From assembly GCA_043228905.1 (NCBI GenBank), contig JBHGNT010000010.1, forward strand, positions 9,052,001-9,116,000: a stretch of 64,000 nucleotides of DNA, read 5' to 3'. The notes beneath the pieces were generated by a model. That model had not been told where the DNA came from and ran no database searches. It was given only the letters and a program-made list of their open reading frames with translations. The number at the start of each line of letters is the position of its first letter. The stretch's first letter is position 1. Both the position numbers and the translations under genes were made by a program. Source of the DNA: Azolla caroliniana. Lineage: Eukaryota; Polypodiophyta. Shown here piece by piece: positions 1 through 9,615 of this stretch.

Positions 1-283
1 TCTCGTAGAGGCCCGACAGTTTCCTCCACATCTCATATGCGTTGGTGTCGTTCGCCACGTGTTGTAGAACGCTCACGTCGACGTATTGCCGAATGGTTGC
101 AACGGCTTTCCGGTTCAGAAGCCTCCACTCCGTCTCAAGTACCCCCTTGGGTATTTCCGACCTGTCGATCGGTTCATACAGGTCCCGAACAATGAGCAGA
201 TCCTCCATCTTTATCTTCCAGTCGGCGTAGTTCTGCGCATTCAGCACCATCATCCCCGGCTGCCCGCTGCTGCCGCCTTCCAT
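1..283 (-). pseudogene. Copia gag N-terminus, partial (TE1)
   Basis: This is the start of a Ty1/copia Gag, read on the minus strand from an ATG at 283-281 and running off the left edge of the window. It matches the gag start of TE3 (16992 downward) almost codon for codon, including the MVLNAQNYADWKIKMEDLL-type opening. A tRNA-iMet primer binding site lies just upstream at 300-311, so this is the 5' end of a minus-strand Copia element. No stop is visible in the short piece. Whether the whole element is intact cannot be judged because its 3' part is outside the window. Confidence 0.8.
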
Positions 284-314
284 TTTCTGTGTTACCGTTG
301 CTCTGATACCAGTT

Positions 315-1088
315 TGAGAGGATTTGACGCTATCAAATCTTTCGCCTCTCGGCCACAACCGAGACAACACGGATCAATGCAGCAGAAAATGGAAAAAAAA
401 AAAACACAGAGAGACGAATACACAGGGTATAACGTGGAAAACCCTAAACGGGAAAAACCACGGGAGTGCACAACTCCAACTATCACTATACACTGGAATA
501 TACAATGGCGAGCTGCAAGGCGACGACCTTGAGCTCGCTGTCCTCGCCACAGGCGGCGGTATTACACAGAGGCGTCGACCTCTTCGTTTCTCTCTCTAGC
601 GGCTGCTCTCACTTCGCTCCCTCTGAGTGAAAACAGAAAATAAGCAACAACATAAAACAGTTTGCCCTAAGTCATATTTATACATATATGTCTTTCGGGC
701 TATTTACAAATATAGCCTCAAGGGCTCTTGGCAAACATATTCACAAATATGTCCCCGCATCCGGATCTCCCTCCGGGTACATTCGTCATCCGGCTCCGTA
801 ACCGGGGTCTTCATCATCCGGCTCCGTAGCCGGGGTCTTCATCATCCGGCACCGTAGCCAGGGTCTTCGTCATCCGGCTCCGTAGCCGGGTATTCACCAT
901 CCGGCTCCGTAGCCGGGGTCTTCATCATCCGGCTCCGTAGCCAGGGTCTTCGTCATCCGGCTCCGTAGCCAGGGTCTTCATCATCCGGCTCCATAGCCAG
1001 GGTCTTCGTCATCCGGCTCCGTAACCGCAACCGGGCTTGCCGTCATTCATCTCCGGACATCCCATCCGGAGGGACCGAAATCCCAACA
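315..1088 (-). repeat. 5' LTR of truncated Copia element TE1
   Basis: On the minus strand it begins TGTTGGGATT and ends CCTCTCA, followed after two bases by the primer binding site TGGTATCAGAGC (300-311). It is alignable with the 632-bp TE3 LTRs, including the TTTGCCCTAAGTCATATTTATAC region, but is longer (774 bp) because of an internal minisatellite expansion at 787-1030. The partner LTR is outside the window, so the TSD cannot be checked. Confidence 0.75.
787..1030. repeat. 28-bp minisatellite inside TE1 LTR
   Basis: About nine copies of a 27-28 bp unit built on CATCCGGCTCCGTAGCC and GGGTCTTCAT, with scattered substitutions. The TE3 LTRs carry only one or two copies at the same place (about 3776-3825 and 17540-17590), so the array expanded in the TE1 lineage. 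Confidence 0.85.
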
Positions 1089-1134
1089 CATAATAGAAGA
1101 AATCGAGTCAACCGCTTCACTTGCACTCCTTTGA

Positions 1135-2040
1135 CCATTCGTGTTCCAGTTCTTGGTGAGGGCCGCATGGTCGCTCACGTTCGTTCGTGTTCTAGTTCTC
1201 GGTGAGGGCCGCATGGTCGCTCACGCTCGTTCGTATTCCAGTTTTCGGTGAGGGCTGCATGGTCACTCACGTTCGTTCGTGTTCCAGTTCTCGGTGAGGT
1301 CGGTGAGGGCCACATGGTCACTCACGTCCGTTCGTGTTCCAGTTCTCGGTGAGGGCCACATGGTTGCTCACGCCCGTTGGTGTTCATGTTCCAACTCTCA
1401 GCGAGGACCAACATGGTCTCTCATGCCCGTTGGTGTTCGTGTTCCCAGTGAGGACCGCATGCCCATTGGTATTTGTGTTCCAGTCTCTGGTGAGGACCGC
1501 ACATGGTCGCTCACTCCAACTATTGTTTGTGTCCAGATCCCGGCGAGGACCGACATGGTTGTTCATGTCTGCTGGTGTTCATGTTCCAGTTCCCGGTGAG
1601 GACCACACATGGTCGCTCATATCCGTTCGTGTTCCAGTTCTCGGTGAGGGCCGCATGGTCGCTCAGGCCCGTTGTTCCAACTCTCGGTGAGGACCAACAT
1701 GGTCTCTTATGCATGTTGGTGTTCATGTTCCCAGTGAGGACCACACATGGTCACTCACGCCCGTTGGTATTCGTGTTCCAGTCTCCAGTGAGGACTGCAC
1801 ATGGTCGCTCACTCTAACTATTGTTTGTGTTGCAGATCCCGACGAGGACCGACATGGTCACTAATGCATGTTGTTGTTCATGTTCCCGTTCCCGGTGAGG
1901 ACCACACATGGTCGCTCATGCCCATTGGTATTCGTGTTTCAGTTCCCAACAAGGACCGCACATGGCCGCTCACGCCTGTTGGTATTCATGTTCTAGTCCT
2001 GGGCGAGGACCGCACATGGTTGCTCATGCCCGTTGGTGTT
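1135..2040. repeat. Minisatellite, about 55-bp degenerate unit
   Basis: Roughly 16 degenerate copies of a unit containing GTTCCAGTTCTCGGTGAGG and CATGGTCGCTCAC, with length variants produced by internal deletions. Open frames across it are a by-product of the repeat. I see no gene here. TE2 inserted about 40 bp beyond its right end. Confidence 0.85.
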
Positions 2041-2081
2041 CAATACCTCGACTTCTGGAAGGGTTACTCCTTGTCTAGGAT

Positions 2082-2393
2082 TGTTGAGATACAAGCTCAA
2101 CATTGGCCGGATCGGCTGTGCAAGCCAAGAATCAGATCGGTTGGGATCGATCGGTTAGGCCGGACCGGTGCGTAAACCGGTGCACAACGAGAAGCAGTAG
2201 CGGTGCGTAAACAGCGAGGCCGTTGGAAAGATATTCCGAGTAGGAATATATTTTGGGAGTTAGTGTAGAGCTCACTTATGAGCATTGAAGTACGTGTCAG
2301 TACTTCTGTCAGTCCGTATGGACTTGTATAAAAGTGTTCGCTGAGCACATCCTATGTACAGACTGAGTATTATTTTTGAATTGAGTTTGTGTG

Positions 2394-2440
<47 letters not shown>

Positions 2441-2525
2441 GCGTACTGTGTATATTCAAGCTCTCCATTAAACCTGCGTTTCTGTGTTTGGTTTTCTATT
2501 GCTTCTGCACGCTATTCTTTTCACA
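2082..2525 (+). repeat. 5' LTR of TE2
   Basis: 444 bp, TGTTGAGATAC ... TTTTCACA. It contains a CT microsatellite at 2396-2438. The boundary at 2525 rather than 2523 is fixed by the TSD on the far side (AGGAT directly after CACA at 30074) and by the primer site starting at 2526. Confidence 0.9.
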
Positions 2526-2614
2526 TGGTATCAGAGCGCGAGGGTCGAGAACCTCTGCAACCGACCTTACTCAAAGAAGAAAATCTAACCTTCGTAAAGA
2601 ACAGGAAAAACAAA

Positions 2615-3259
2615 ATGGATAGAGGCATGGCTAGCTCGCTTCCAACAGACAAGCTCGACAGAAACAACTACGCGTCTTAGTCTTACAAGATGCACCAGTA
2701 CCTACTCAGGCACGGTTACTGGAGATATGTCGACGGAGCAAATGACACAGTACCCGATTCGACACACAAATACTTCCCGGCTTGGGAACAGTCAGCGAGC
2801 AGATTCCTCTATTGCTTTGCGTCTTGTGTGGGCGAACAACTTCTAAGCTACATTCGGGATGCAAAAACGCCGAAAGATGCTTGGGGAAATCTGAAGAAGA
2901 TTTTCACTGCAAGCACTACAGCCAGGAAGCTTCAACTCCGATAGGAGCTGAGCAACTTACGACAACGTGACTTGTTTGTGGCTGATTACACCTCGAAGAT
3001 CAAAGAGATATGTGACTCCTTAGCCTCTATCGATGTGAACGTCGAGGAAGGCGAGATGGTGCAGATCTGTCTCGGGGGACTGGCGTCGAAGTTCGGAGCG
3101 TTCTGAACTGCTGTGTGTACACGGGAGAATACACCATCCTTTTTCGACCTACAGTCGATGCTCCTCATAGAGGAGAACCACGCGGGTACGTCAACGAGCA
3201 CGCACACCCACAACAAGATGATGTACACGGAGGGAGATAGGCCCCATAGACGTGGCGAA
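2615..3259 (+). pseudogene. TE2 Copia gag, 5' part, broken
   Basis: The ATG at 2615 opens a Gag of the UBN2 type, with motifs such as GYWRYVDGAND, EQLLSYIRDAKTPKDAWGNL and ADYTSKIKEICDSLASI. In-frame stops occur at 2678-2680, at 2942-2944 and near 3104. At 3259 the frame is interrupted by TE3 and resumes at 17660. Not functional. Confidence 0.88.
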
Positions 3260-3891
3260 TGATGGAAAATATCGACACTTTCCAAACTCCACTTCTCGGC
3301 CACAACCAAGGAAACACACGAATCGTTGTTGCAGAAAATGGGAAATGCAAAAGTAAATGAGTGGACACACGATTTAACGTGGAAAACCCTGTACGGGAAA
3401 AACCACGAGAGTACAAAACTCCGAACCAAAGCTATGCACAGAGAAATATACAATGGCGAGCTGCAAGGCGACGACCTTGAGCTCGCTGTCCTCGCCACAG
3501 GCGGCGGAATTACACAGAGGCGTCGACCTCTTCCTCTCTCTCGTTCTATCTCTCTCACGGCTGCTCTCTCACTCTCTCTCACGACTGCTCTCTCTCTCTT
3601 CACTCTTCTTGAGTGGAAAAACAGAAAAATGAGTAGCAACATAAAAACTGTTTGCCCTAAGTCATATTTATACACATATGACTTTAGGGCTATTTACAAT
3701 TATAGCCTCAAGGGCCCTTGGCAAACATATTCACAGATATGTCCCCGCATCCGGATCTCTCTCCGGGTACATTCGTCATCCGGCTCCGAAGCCGGGGTCT
3801 TCATCATCCGGTTCCGAAACCGCAACCGGGCTTGTCGTCATTCATCTCCGACATCCGACCATCCCATCCGAAAGGGACCGTAAACCCAACA
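3260..3891 (-). repeat. 3' LTR of TE3
   Basis: 632 bp, TGTTGGGTTTACGG ... TTTTCCATCA on the minus strand. It is nearly identical to the partner at 17023-17654; I noticed differences at about 3405 and 3417. A CT-rich tract lies at about 3535-3600. Confidence 0.93.
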
Positions 3892-3901
3892 AACTCCCCC
3901 T

Positions 3902-6071
3902 TCACTTCGGCATGGGATGTCTCTCCAATCCGATCCTCTTCCGGCATGCTTCCAGCTTGTCGGGTGTGAGCACCTTGGTCAGCATATCCGACCCGTTCTC
4001 GTCCGTGTGGACCTTCGTCAGCACGAACTCCTTGTCTTCTATCCTTTCCCGGATCCAGTGGTATCTTCGCTGGATGTGCTTCGTCCGGGAATGATAGGCC
4101 GCGTTCTTCGCAAGGTGGATTGCACTCTGACTGTCGCAGTAGAGTCGGTACTCCTCCTGCCGGATACCGAGCTCTCTAATGAAGTCCTTCATCCATATTA
4201 TTTCCTTGCCGGCTTCAACAGCCGCCATGTACTCCGCCTCCGTAGTTGACAACGCAACCGTCTTCTGCAGCCTCGACTGCCATGAAACAGCTCCCCCTGC
4301 ATACGTCATCACATACCCTGATGTGGACCGGCTGGTATCCGCATCAGCCGACATATCCGAATCGGTAAAGCCGTCGAGTTCGGGCTTACCGGAACCGAAT
4401 CGGAGGCACACGTTTGCCGTGCCCTTCAGGTATCGGAGTATCCACTTAGCCGCGTTCCAATGCTCTTTGCCGGGATTGCTCATGTACCGGCTCACCACTC
4501 CGACTGCGTATCCAATGTCCGGTCTTGTACACACCATTGCGTACATCAAGCTTCCGACGGCAGAGGCATATGGCACTTTCATCATGTCCTCCTTCTCAGC
4601 CTTTGTCTTGAGGCTTTGCTTGCTGGACAGCTTGCAGTTTGCCGGGAGGGTCGATCCGACCGGTCTTGCTTCCGACATGTTGAACCGTTTAAGCACCTTT
4701 GTCACGTACTTCTCCTGTGACAGCCACAACTGCTTCTTGCTCCGGTCTCGGATGATGTGCATCCCTAGTATTTGTCTCGCCGGACCCAAGTCCTTCATTG
4801 AGAAGGTTCGGTGAAGAGCCTTCTTCAGCATCCGTATCTTGACCTGGTCCCGTCCGACGATCAACATGTCGTCCACGTACAGGAGGAGTATTAGAAAGTC
4901 TCCTCCTTCGAACTTCTTCACAAACACGCAGTGGTCGGACTGCGTTTTGAGGTACCCTTCGTCGGTCATGAAAGAGTCGAACTTCCGGTACCATTGCCGG
5001 GGAGCCTGCTTCAGACCGTAAAGGCTCTTCTTCAACCGGCATACCAGGTGCTCCTTCCCTTTCTTCTCGAATCCTTCCGGTTGCTGCATGTAGATCTCTT
5101 CTTCGAGGTCACCGTGAAGGAATGCCGTCTTCACGTCCATCTGTTCTACCTCGAGGTCCATGCTTGCCGCTATGCTCAGCACCGTCCGGATGGAGGTCAT
5201 CTTCACTACCGGGGCAAATATCTCGTCGAAGTCGACGCCCTTCTTCTGCTGAAACCCCTTCACCACGATCCTGGCTTTGTATCTCGGGGGGTTTCCAGCA
5301 TCTCCCGGTTTCAGCTTGAACACCCACTTGTTTCGAAGTGCCCGCTTTCCTTTCGGCAACTCCACAAGTTCATATGTGTGGTTCTCATGCAGGGAATCCA
5401 TCTCGTCCTGCATGGCACTCAACCACCTGCGGCTCTGGGTGTCATGCTTTGCTTCTTCAAAGCTCTCCGGCTCCCCCTCGTCGGTTAGCAGCACGTGCTC
5501 TGGTTCCGGAAATCTCCGGGGGGCCCTTCTCTCTCTTAGAGGATATCTCCGTTCCGGAGCTTCGGTAACCGGCTCCTCCGTTTCTTCTTCATCCGAATCC
5601 ATTTCGGGATCGGGGCCGGTTCCGGTATCATTTTCATCTTCCTCGGCCGGTTCTGTTTCTTCACCGTCTTCGGCTGGATCTTCGAGTGTTAACCGGTCCC
5701 TTGCCGGTCGGGACTGCTCCTCGTAGAGTTTATCCTCACCGGTCGACTTGGAGCTCTTCATCTTCTTCTCCGACTCCCAGTCGGCGAGTGTCTTGTTCTC
5801 CATGAAGATGATATCGCGACTCCGGAATATCTTCTTGTCGACCGGGTCCCATACTCGGTAGCCGAACTCGTCATCGCCGTAACCGAGGAATATGCATGGC
5901 CGGGTCTTTGGATCTAGCTTTCCTCTCCGGTCCTTAGCCACATGCACATATGCGAGACACCCGAACACCTTCAGATGCCGGTAGGATACTTCCCTACCGG
6001 TCCACACTCTCTGCGGCGTGTCTCCGTCCAAAGGTACTGAGGGTGATCTGTTTATCACGTATGTCGCCGTC
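3902..6071 (-). pseudogene. TE3 pol, distal block: integrase C-terminus, RT, RNase H
   Basis: Open without stops to a TGA at 3904-3902. In order it carries the integrase C-terminal part (GYGDDEFGYRVWDP), an acidic linker, Copia RT (motifs QMDVKTAFLHGDLEEEIYMQ, LYGLKQAPRQWY and the catalytic LLYVDDMLIVG), and RNase H (GFTDSDMSADADTSRSTSGY, STTEAEYMAA, YCDSQSAIHLAKN). The upstream part of the same reading frame is displaced to 9616 by TE4. The block itself looks undamaged, but cannot be expressed as one protein because of the insertions. Confidence 0.93.
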
Positions 6072-6442
6072 TGTTGGCCGGTCAGAGAAGGCAAATGGGA
6101 AAGCAAGGTCGGATCGGATAAATATAGAAATAGGAATAGAATTATTAGGAGGGACGGATCCGGTAGTTGTAACCGATCCGGATCCGAACCGATTCGGTTT
6201 CGGTTAACGGTTGCCTATCGAGCACCGATTGTAATCTGGCCGGATGCCTATAAAAGGATCCGATGTTTTGTAATGAAGGGGCGAAGAATTAATATAGTTT
6301 TGCTTATGCTGATTAATCTTGTCTTCGTCTGTGCTTAAGTGTAATTATCATACGCGTGTATTAACATCCTATCCCTACCACCCCTTTGGAGAAGTGTCGG
6401 ATAGACACCTGTGTTGCGGCTAGTCCAGCCATACATACAACA
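6072..6442 (+). repeat. 5' LTR of TE4
   Basis: 371 bp. It contains a GC-rich direct-repeat stretch of GATCCGGATCCGAACCGATTC type and a TATA-like CTATAAAAGG near 6248-6257. A transcript starting downstream of that TATA would cover the internal frame. Confidence 0.93.
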
Positions 6443-6581
6443 CTATTTTGGACTTAAGACAATAGAGCTACCCTCGAGCCAAATATTCTTCGAGTATTTC
6501 GGCGAATATTCCCTCAGCAGCAAGGCGTATCGCACACAGGGCGGAGCGAACCTGCTGTTCGGAGAGGTGGCCCGCGCCCTG

Positions 6582-9194
6582 ATGGAGTATGGGTTCGTGA
6601 ACCCTCGTCCGGCAGCCATAGCCAAATACCGAGCAGCGATCGTCATCGCGACATTCGAAGGCCTGCAGGTGGACTGGCTCCACTTCATCACCGAAGGACT
6701 GAAAGAGGCGATAAAGCACTTGGTGGAAGGGAAGAAGCCATGGGCCGGAATATCCCAATGGTTAACAGTGTTGGTCCCACCGGTGTCCCCCATCAAGCAC
6801 AAGCAAAGAAGTCGGCAGGAGACTACCCCGAAGCAAACCATGAAGCGCCGACGAATCCTAGAGAAACACACTCCAGGATGGACACAGGAAGAAGAAGCGC
6901 CGCCAGAAGAGGGATCATCCCGACAGCCGCGGAAAGAAGGCTCATCTCGACAACCGAGGGAAGAAGACTCCTCCCGACAGCAACGGGAGGAAGGCTCATC
7001 ACGGCAGCCACAGAAACAGCAACAGCAACCGACAATGAAGAAGAAAAAGGCGGAAAAAGGCAAGGAGAAGGTGGCAAAGAAGACCAGCAAGAGGCAAACC
7101 GACACCGAACCAGTAACGCTCGAATCGGAACCGGTACCAGTAAAGGAACCAATAGTGGCACCGACGGAGGACGCTGAAACAGAGGAAGACTCATCCGAAC
7201 CGATGTTAATACTACCACCCAGGCAAGGAAAGGAGAAACGAGCGACAAGACCGACCCCAACAGCGGACGGAACTCAGCAACGGGCAAAAGAACCGCCGCC
7301 AGTAACCGGAACAGAAGCGACACAGGATGAAGGTTCGTCTGCACCAAAGACGGCAGTACCGGAACCGACGGCGGCGGAGTTCGAAGAACAAAGAAAGGAA
7401 CAAGCGCCGGAACAAGAGAAGAGGCCGGAGAAACAGCCGGAAAAACAGCCGGAGCTAGGCACGCCTGCTGACACCAACGAAGGCAGAACAAAGGCACAAT
7501 GGCTAAGGTGGTTGTCAGGGCAGTTGTCGGGAGTAGCAGACCAGATGGAGAAAGAGGAGGAGCAAAGAGAAGAAGTGACTAGGACGACGACTAAGGATAT
7601 GGTCATGCTCCGGGCACAATTACATGAGCTGCAAGAAGAGCTAGCACAGGCAAAAGAAGGCAGCCGACAAGCACAAGATGGCACCGAGCCGGTCGGGACA
7701 TCAGAAAAGCAAGCCGAACCAGAAACGGAGAAGGCCTTGCAAACCGGCCCTGAGACCGAGAAGTTAATAGCAACTTTGAAAGAAGAATTACAGGCTCAGG
7801 AGGCATTGAGAGATAACGAAAGAGAGCAGCGGAAGTTGGTAGAAGACGACAGACGGCGAATGGAGGAAGGCCTTCGCCGAAGCAAAGCCACCAATGACCG
7901 ACTACAAGAAGAAAACGGGACATTGCAAAAGGAAAAAGATAGGCTGCGCCGACGAATGGAGCAGGAAATTGAGCAGTTGCGAGAGGAACTCCGACAACAA
8001 AAGGACCGGGATGATCAGTTGCGAGCTCAGGCGAACCGACGCCTAAAACAGAAGACGGAGGAATTCGACCGACTATGTAAGGATTATAAACAGGCCACGT
8101 CGGACATCAAGAATCAGGCAGCAACGTACGACCGACAGATAGAGAAGCTGAAAGAGCAGCTCAAGGAAAACCGCTTGGAATTGTCCAAAGCAAGGGAGGA
8201 AGTATCGGCGGAGAAGACCTTGACGTCGGAACAAAGAAAGGAGATGGAAGTACTTCGGCAGAAAGTAGGGGAACTGACAAAGAGCCGGAACGAGGAAAAA
8301 GTGAAGTCGACTTTCGAAATCAACAAATGGCGGAGTACCTGTGACAAGCAAAAAGCCGACTCTGAAGCTCAAGCTCAGTTAATGGCCGACATCATCAAAC
8401 GGATAAGGAAGGAAAAACAAGCAGCTTCGGAACAGGCTAAAGCAGGGGTTGACCGAATTAAGTTCATCATGTCAAGCTGGAGTACCCGAGCTCAGGCCAG
8501 CATAAATGAAAGCACGGAGAAACTCTGGAGGGAATGGGCACAACAGGCAGCTGAACTGCAGACACTCCGAGCTGATGCAGAAAATCGGAAGAAAACCGGA
8601 GATGGGTTCTATAAAATGGACGAAGAAAGTATCGTCAACATCCGGGAAGAATTGTCGGAGGATTTCTATGCTCTAGCAGAAGAGCATCTCAAGGAAATCC
8701 GAGGGTTAGTAGAGAGGTTGGATGACGGGCAGCTCGAAACCCAACTAGAATTGGAAGGGTACGAGAAGGACCGACTGCGACAGGAAGCCGAGGGACACAC
8801 AACGCCGATCTCCATTAGTGAGGGCGAGCGACCGGCTGAAGAGGACCCAACCAACAATGCACCCCGACAAGAATTACCCGAGGAAGAACTTCCGGAGCAA
8901 GAGCAGGTTGATGCCGGGGACGATGCAGAGTGGAGACAGAGAAGTACCGAATCCGGGGAGGAAAGGACACAACCAGTGGAAACCGGAGAGAGCGATACCG
9001 GGAACGGAACGGAGGTAGAGCAGGACAGACCCGGACAGGATACAGAAGAAACACCGGTACTACCGGTAGAAGCAGAGTCGGAGCAGCAAGATGCGAAAAG
9101 GCAGCCAATCCAATCGGAAGTCGGAGACGGCACAGGCAAAACAACACTTGAAACCTCTGAGCGGAGTTTGCTGGATAATTTGGAGGAAGACTGA
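6582..9194 (+). CDS. TE4 long coiled-coil protein of unknown function
   Basis: The first in-frame ATG is at 6582 and gives about 870 residues. The frame is open back to about 6405, so an upstream or spliced start is possible. The N-terminal 60-100 residues, read from before the ATG, form a globular, helix-rich piece (LLFGEVARALMEYGFVN, YRAAIVIATFEGLQVDWL). They resemble the plant-transposon-associated domain seen in many plant element proteins, but I cannot assign the family. Next come an acidic/basic low-complexity region and four copies of a ten-residue EEGSSRQPR-type repeat (about 6905-7020). A very long heptad-rich coiled coil spans about 7500-8780, and an acidic tail follows. No zinc knuckle or enzyme motif is visible. 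It could be a Gag-like structural protein or captured host sequence. Confidence 0.7.
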   Translation: MEYGFVNPRPAAIAKYRAAIVIATFEGLQVDWLHFITEGLKEAIKHLVEGKKPWAGISQWLTVLVPPVSPIKHKQRSRQETTPKQTMKRRRILEKHTPGWTQEEEAPPEEGSSRQPRKEGSSRQPREEDSSRQQREEGSSRQPQKQQQQPTMKKKKAEKGKEKVAKKTSKRQTDTEPVTLESEPVPVKEPIVAPTEDAETEEDSSEPMLILPPRQGKEKRATRPTPTADGTQQRAKEPPPVTGTEATQDEGSSAPKTAVPEPTAAEFEEQRKEQAPEQEKRPEKQPEKQPELGTPADTNEGRTKAQWLRWLSGQLSGVADQMEKEEEQREEVTRTTTKDMVMLRAQLHELQEELAQAKEGSRQAQDGTEPVGTSEKQAEPETEKALQTGPETEKLIATLKEELQAQEALRDNEREQRKLVEDDRRRMEEGLRRSKATNDRLQEENGTLQKEKDRLRRRMEQEIEQLREELRQQKDRDDQLRAQANRRLKQKTEEFDRLCKDYKQATSDIKNQAATYDRQIEKLKEQLKENRLELSKAREEVSAEKTLTSEQRKEMEVLRQKVGELTKSRNEEKVKSTFEINKWRSTCDKQKADSEAQAQLMADIIKRIRKEKQAASEQAKAGVDRIKFIMSSWSTRAQASINESTEKLWREWAQQAAELQTLRADAENRKKTGDGFYKMDEESIVNIREELSEDFYALAEEHLKEIRGLVERLDDGQLETQLELEGYEKDRLRQEAEGHTTPISISEGERPAEEDPTNNAPRQELPEEELPEQEQVDAGDDAEWRQRSTESGEERTQPVETGESDTGNGTEVEQDRPGQDTEETPVLPVEAESEQQDAKRQPIQSEVGDGTGKTTLETSERSLLDNLEED

Positions 9195-9202
9195 AGCCGG
9201 CT

Positions 9203-9232
9203 GTGGGTTCGAAGTGCAATGCACTTTCCCAC
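9203..9232. other. Inverted repeat just before TE4 3' LTR
   Basis: A GTGGG/CCCAC outer arm encloses a perfect AAGTGCA/TGCACTT inner arm around a one-base loop, with small internal loops. It lies 12 bp upstream of the 3' LTR, where a polypurine tract would normally be found. Confidence 0.6.
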
Positions 9233-9244
9233 GGGCGTGCCATG

Positions 9245-9615
9245 TGTTGGCCGGTCAGAGAAGGCAAATGGGAAAGCAAGGTCGGATCGGATAAATATAG
9301 AAATAGGAATAGAATTATTAGGAGGGACGGATCCGGTAGTTGTAACCGATCCGGATCCGAACCGATTCGGTTTCGGTTAACGGTTGCCTATCGAGCACCG
9401 ATTGTAATCTGGCCGGATGCCTATAAAAGGATCCGATGTTTTGTAATGAAGGGGCGATGAATTAATATAGTTTTGCTTATGCTGATTAATCTTGTCTTCG
9501 TCTGTGCTTAAGTGTAATTATTATACGCGTGTATTAACATCCTATCCCTACCACCCCTTTGGAGAAGTGTCGGATAGACACCTGTGTTGCGGCTAGTCCA
9601 GCCATACATACAACA
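9245..9615 (+). repeat. 3' LTR of TE4
   Basis: 371 bp. Against the 5' LTR I see an A/T change in the GGGGCGA(A/T)GAATTAA stretch and a C/T change in AATTAT(C/T)ATACG, and otherwise identity by eye. This indicates a young insertion. Confidence 0.93.

Larger units (their letters stand above)
6072..9615 (+). mobile_element. TE4: non-autonomous LTR element with one coiled-coil ORF
   Basis: Two 371-bp LTRs (6072-6442 and 9245-9615) differ at two positions that I can find and begin TGTTGG and end CAACA. The target duplication CCGTC is at 6067-6071 and 9616-9620. The internal 2802 bp is almost entirely one reading frame. There is no protease, RT, RNase H or integrase. No iMet-type primer site follows the 5' LTR; the nearest TGG is at 6449-6451. 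No clear polypurine tract precedes the 3' LTR, where there is instead an inverted repeat (9203-9232). The LTR TATA box and the ORF both point to + orientation. Best described as a LARD-like element that depends on other elements for movement. Confidence 0.85.

Noticed and set aside
787-1030. CRISPR-like spacing of 28-bp repeats
   Set aside because: No unique spacers; units are directly adjacent and lie within a plant LTR.
1279-2175. Several overlapping frames of about 100 codons
   Set aside because: Produced by the minisatellite unit in all frames; no start context or family motif.
2986-3675. 229-codon minus-strand frame over the TE2 gag/TE3 LTR border
   Set aside because: Spans an insertion junction and repeats in the other TE3 LTR without coding features.
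6443-7684. Antisense Ser/Pro-rich frames across TE4
   Set aside because: Shadows of the charged coiled-coil frame; the LTR TATA and the longest frame are on the plus strand.
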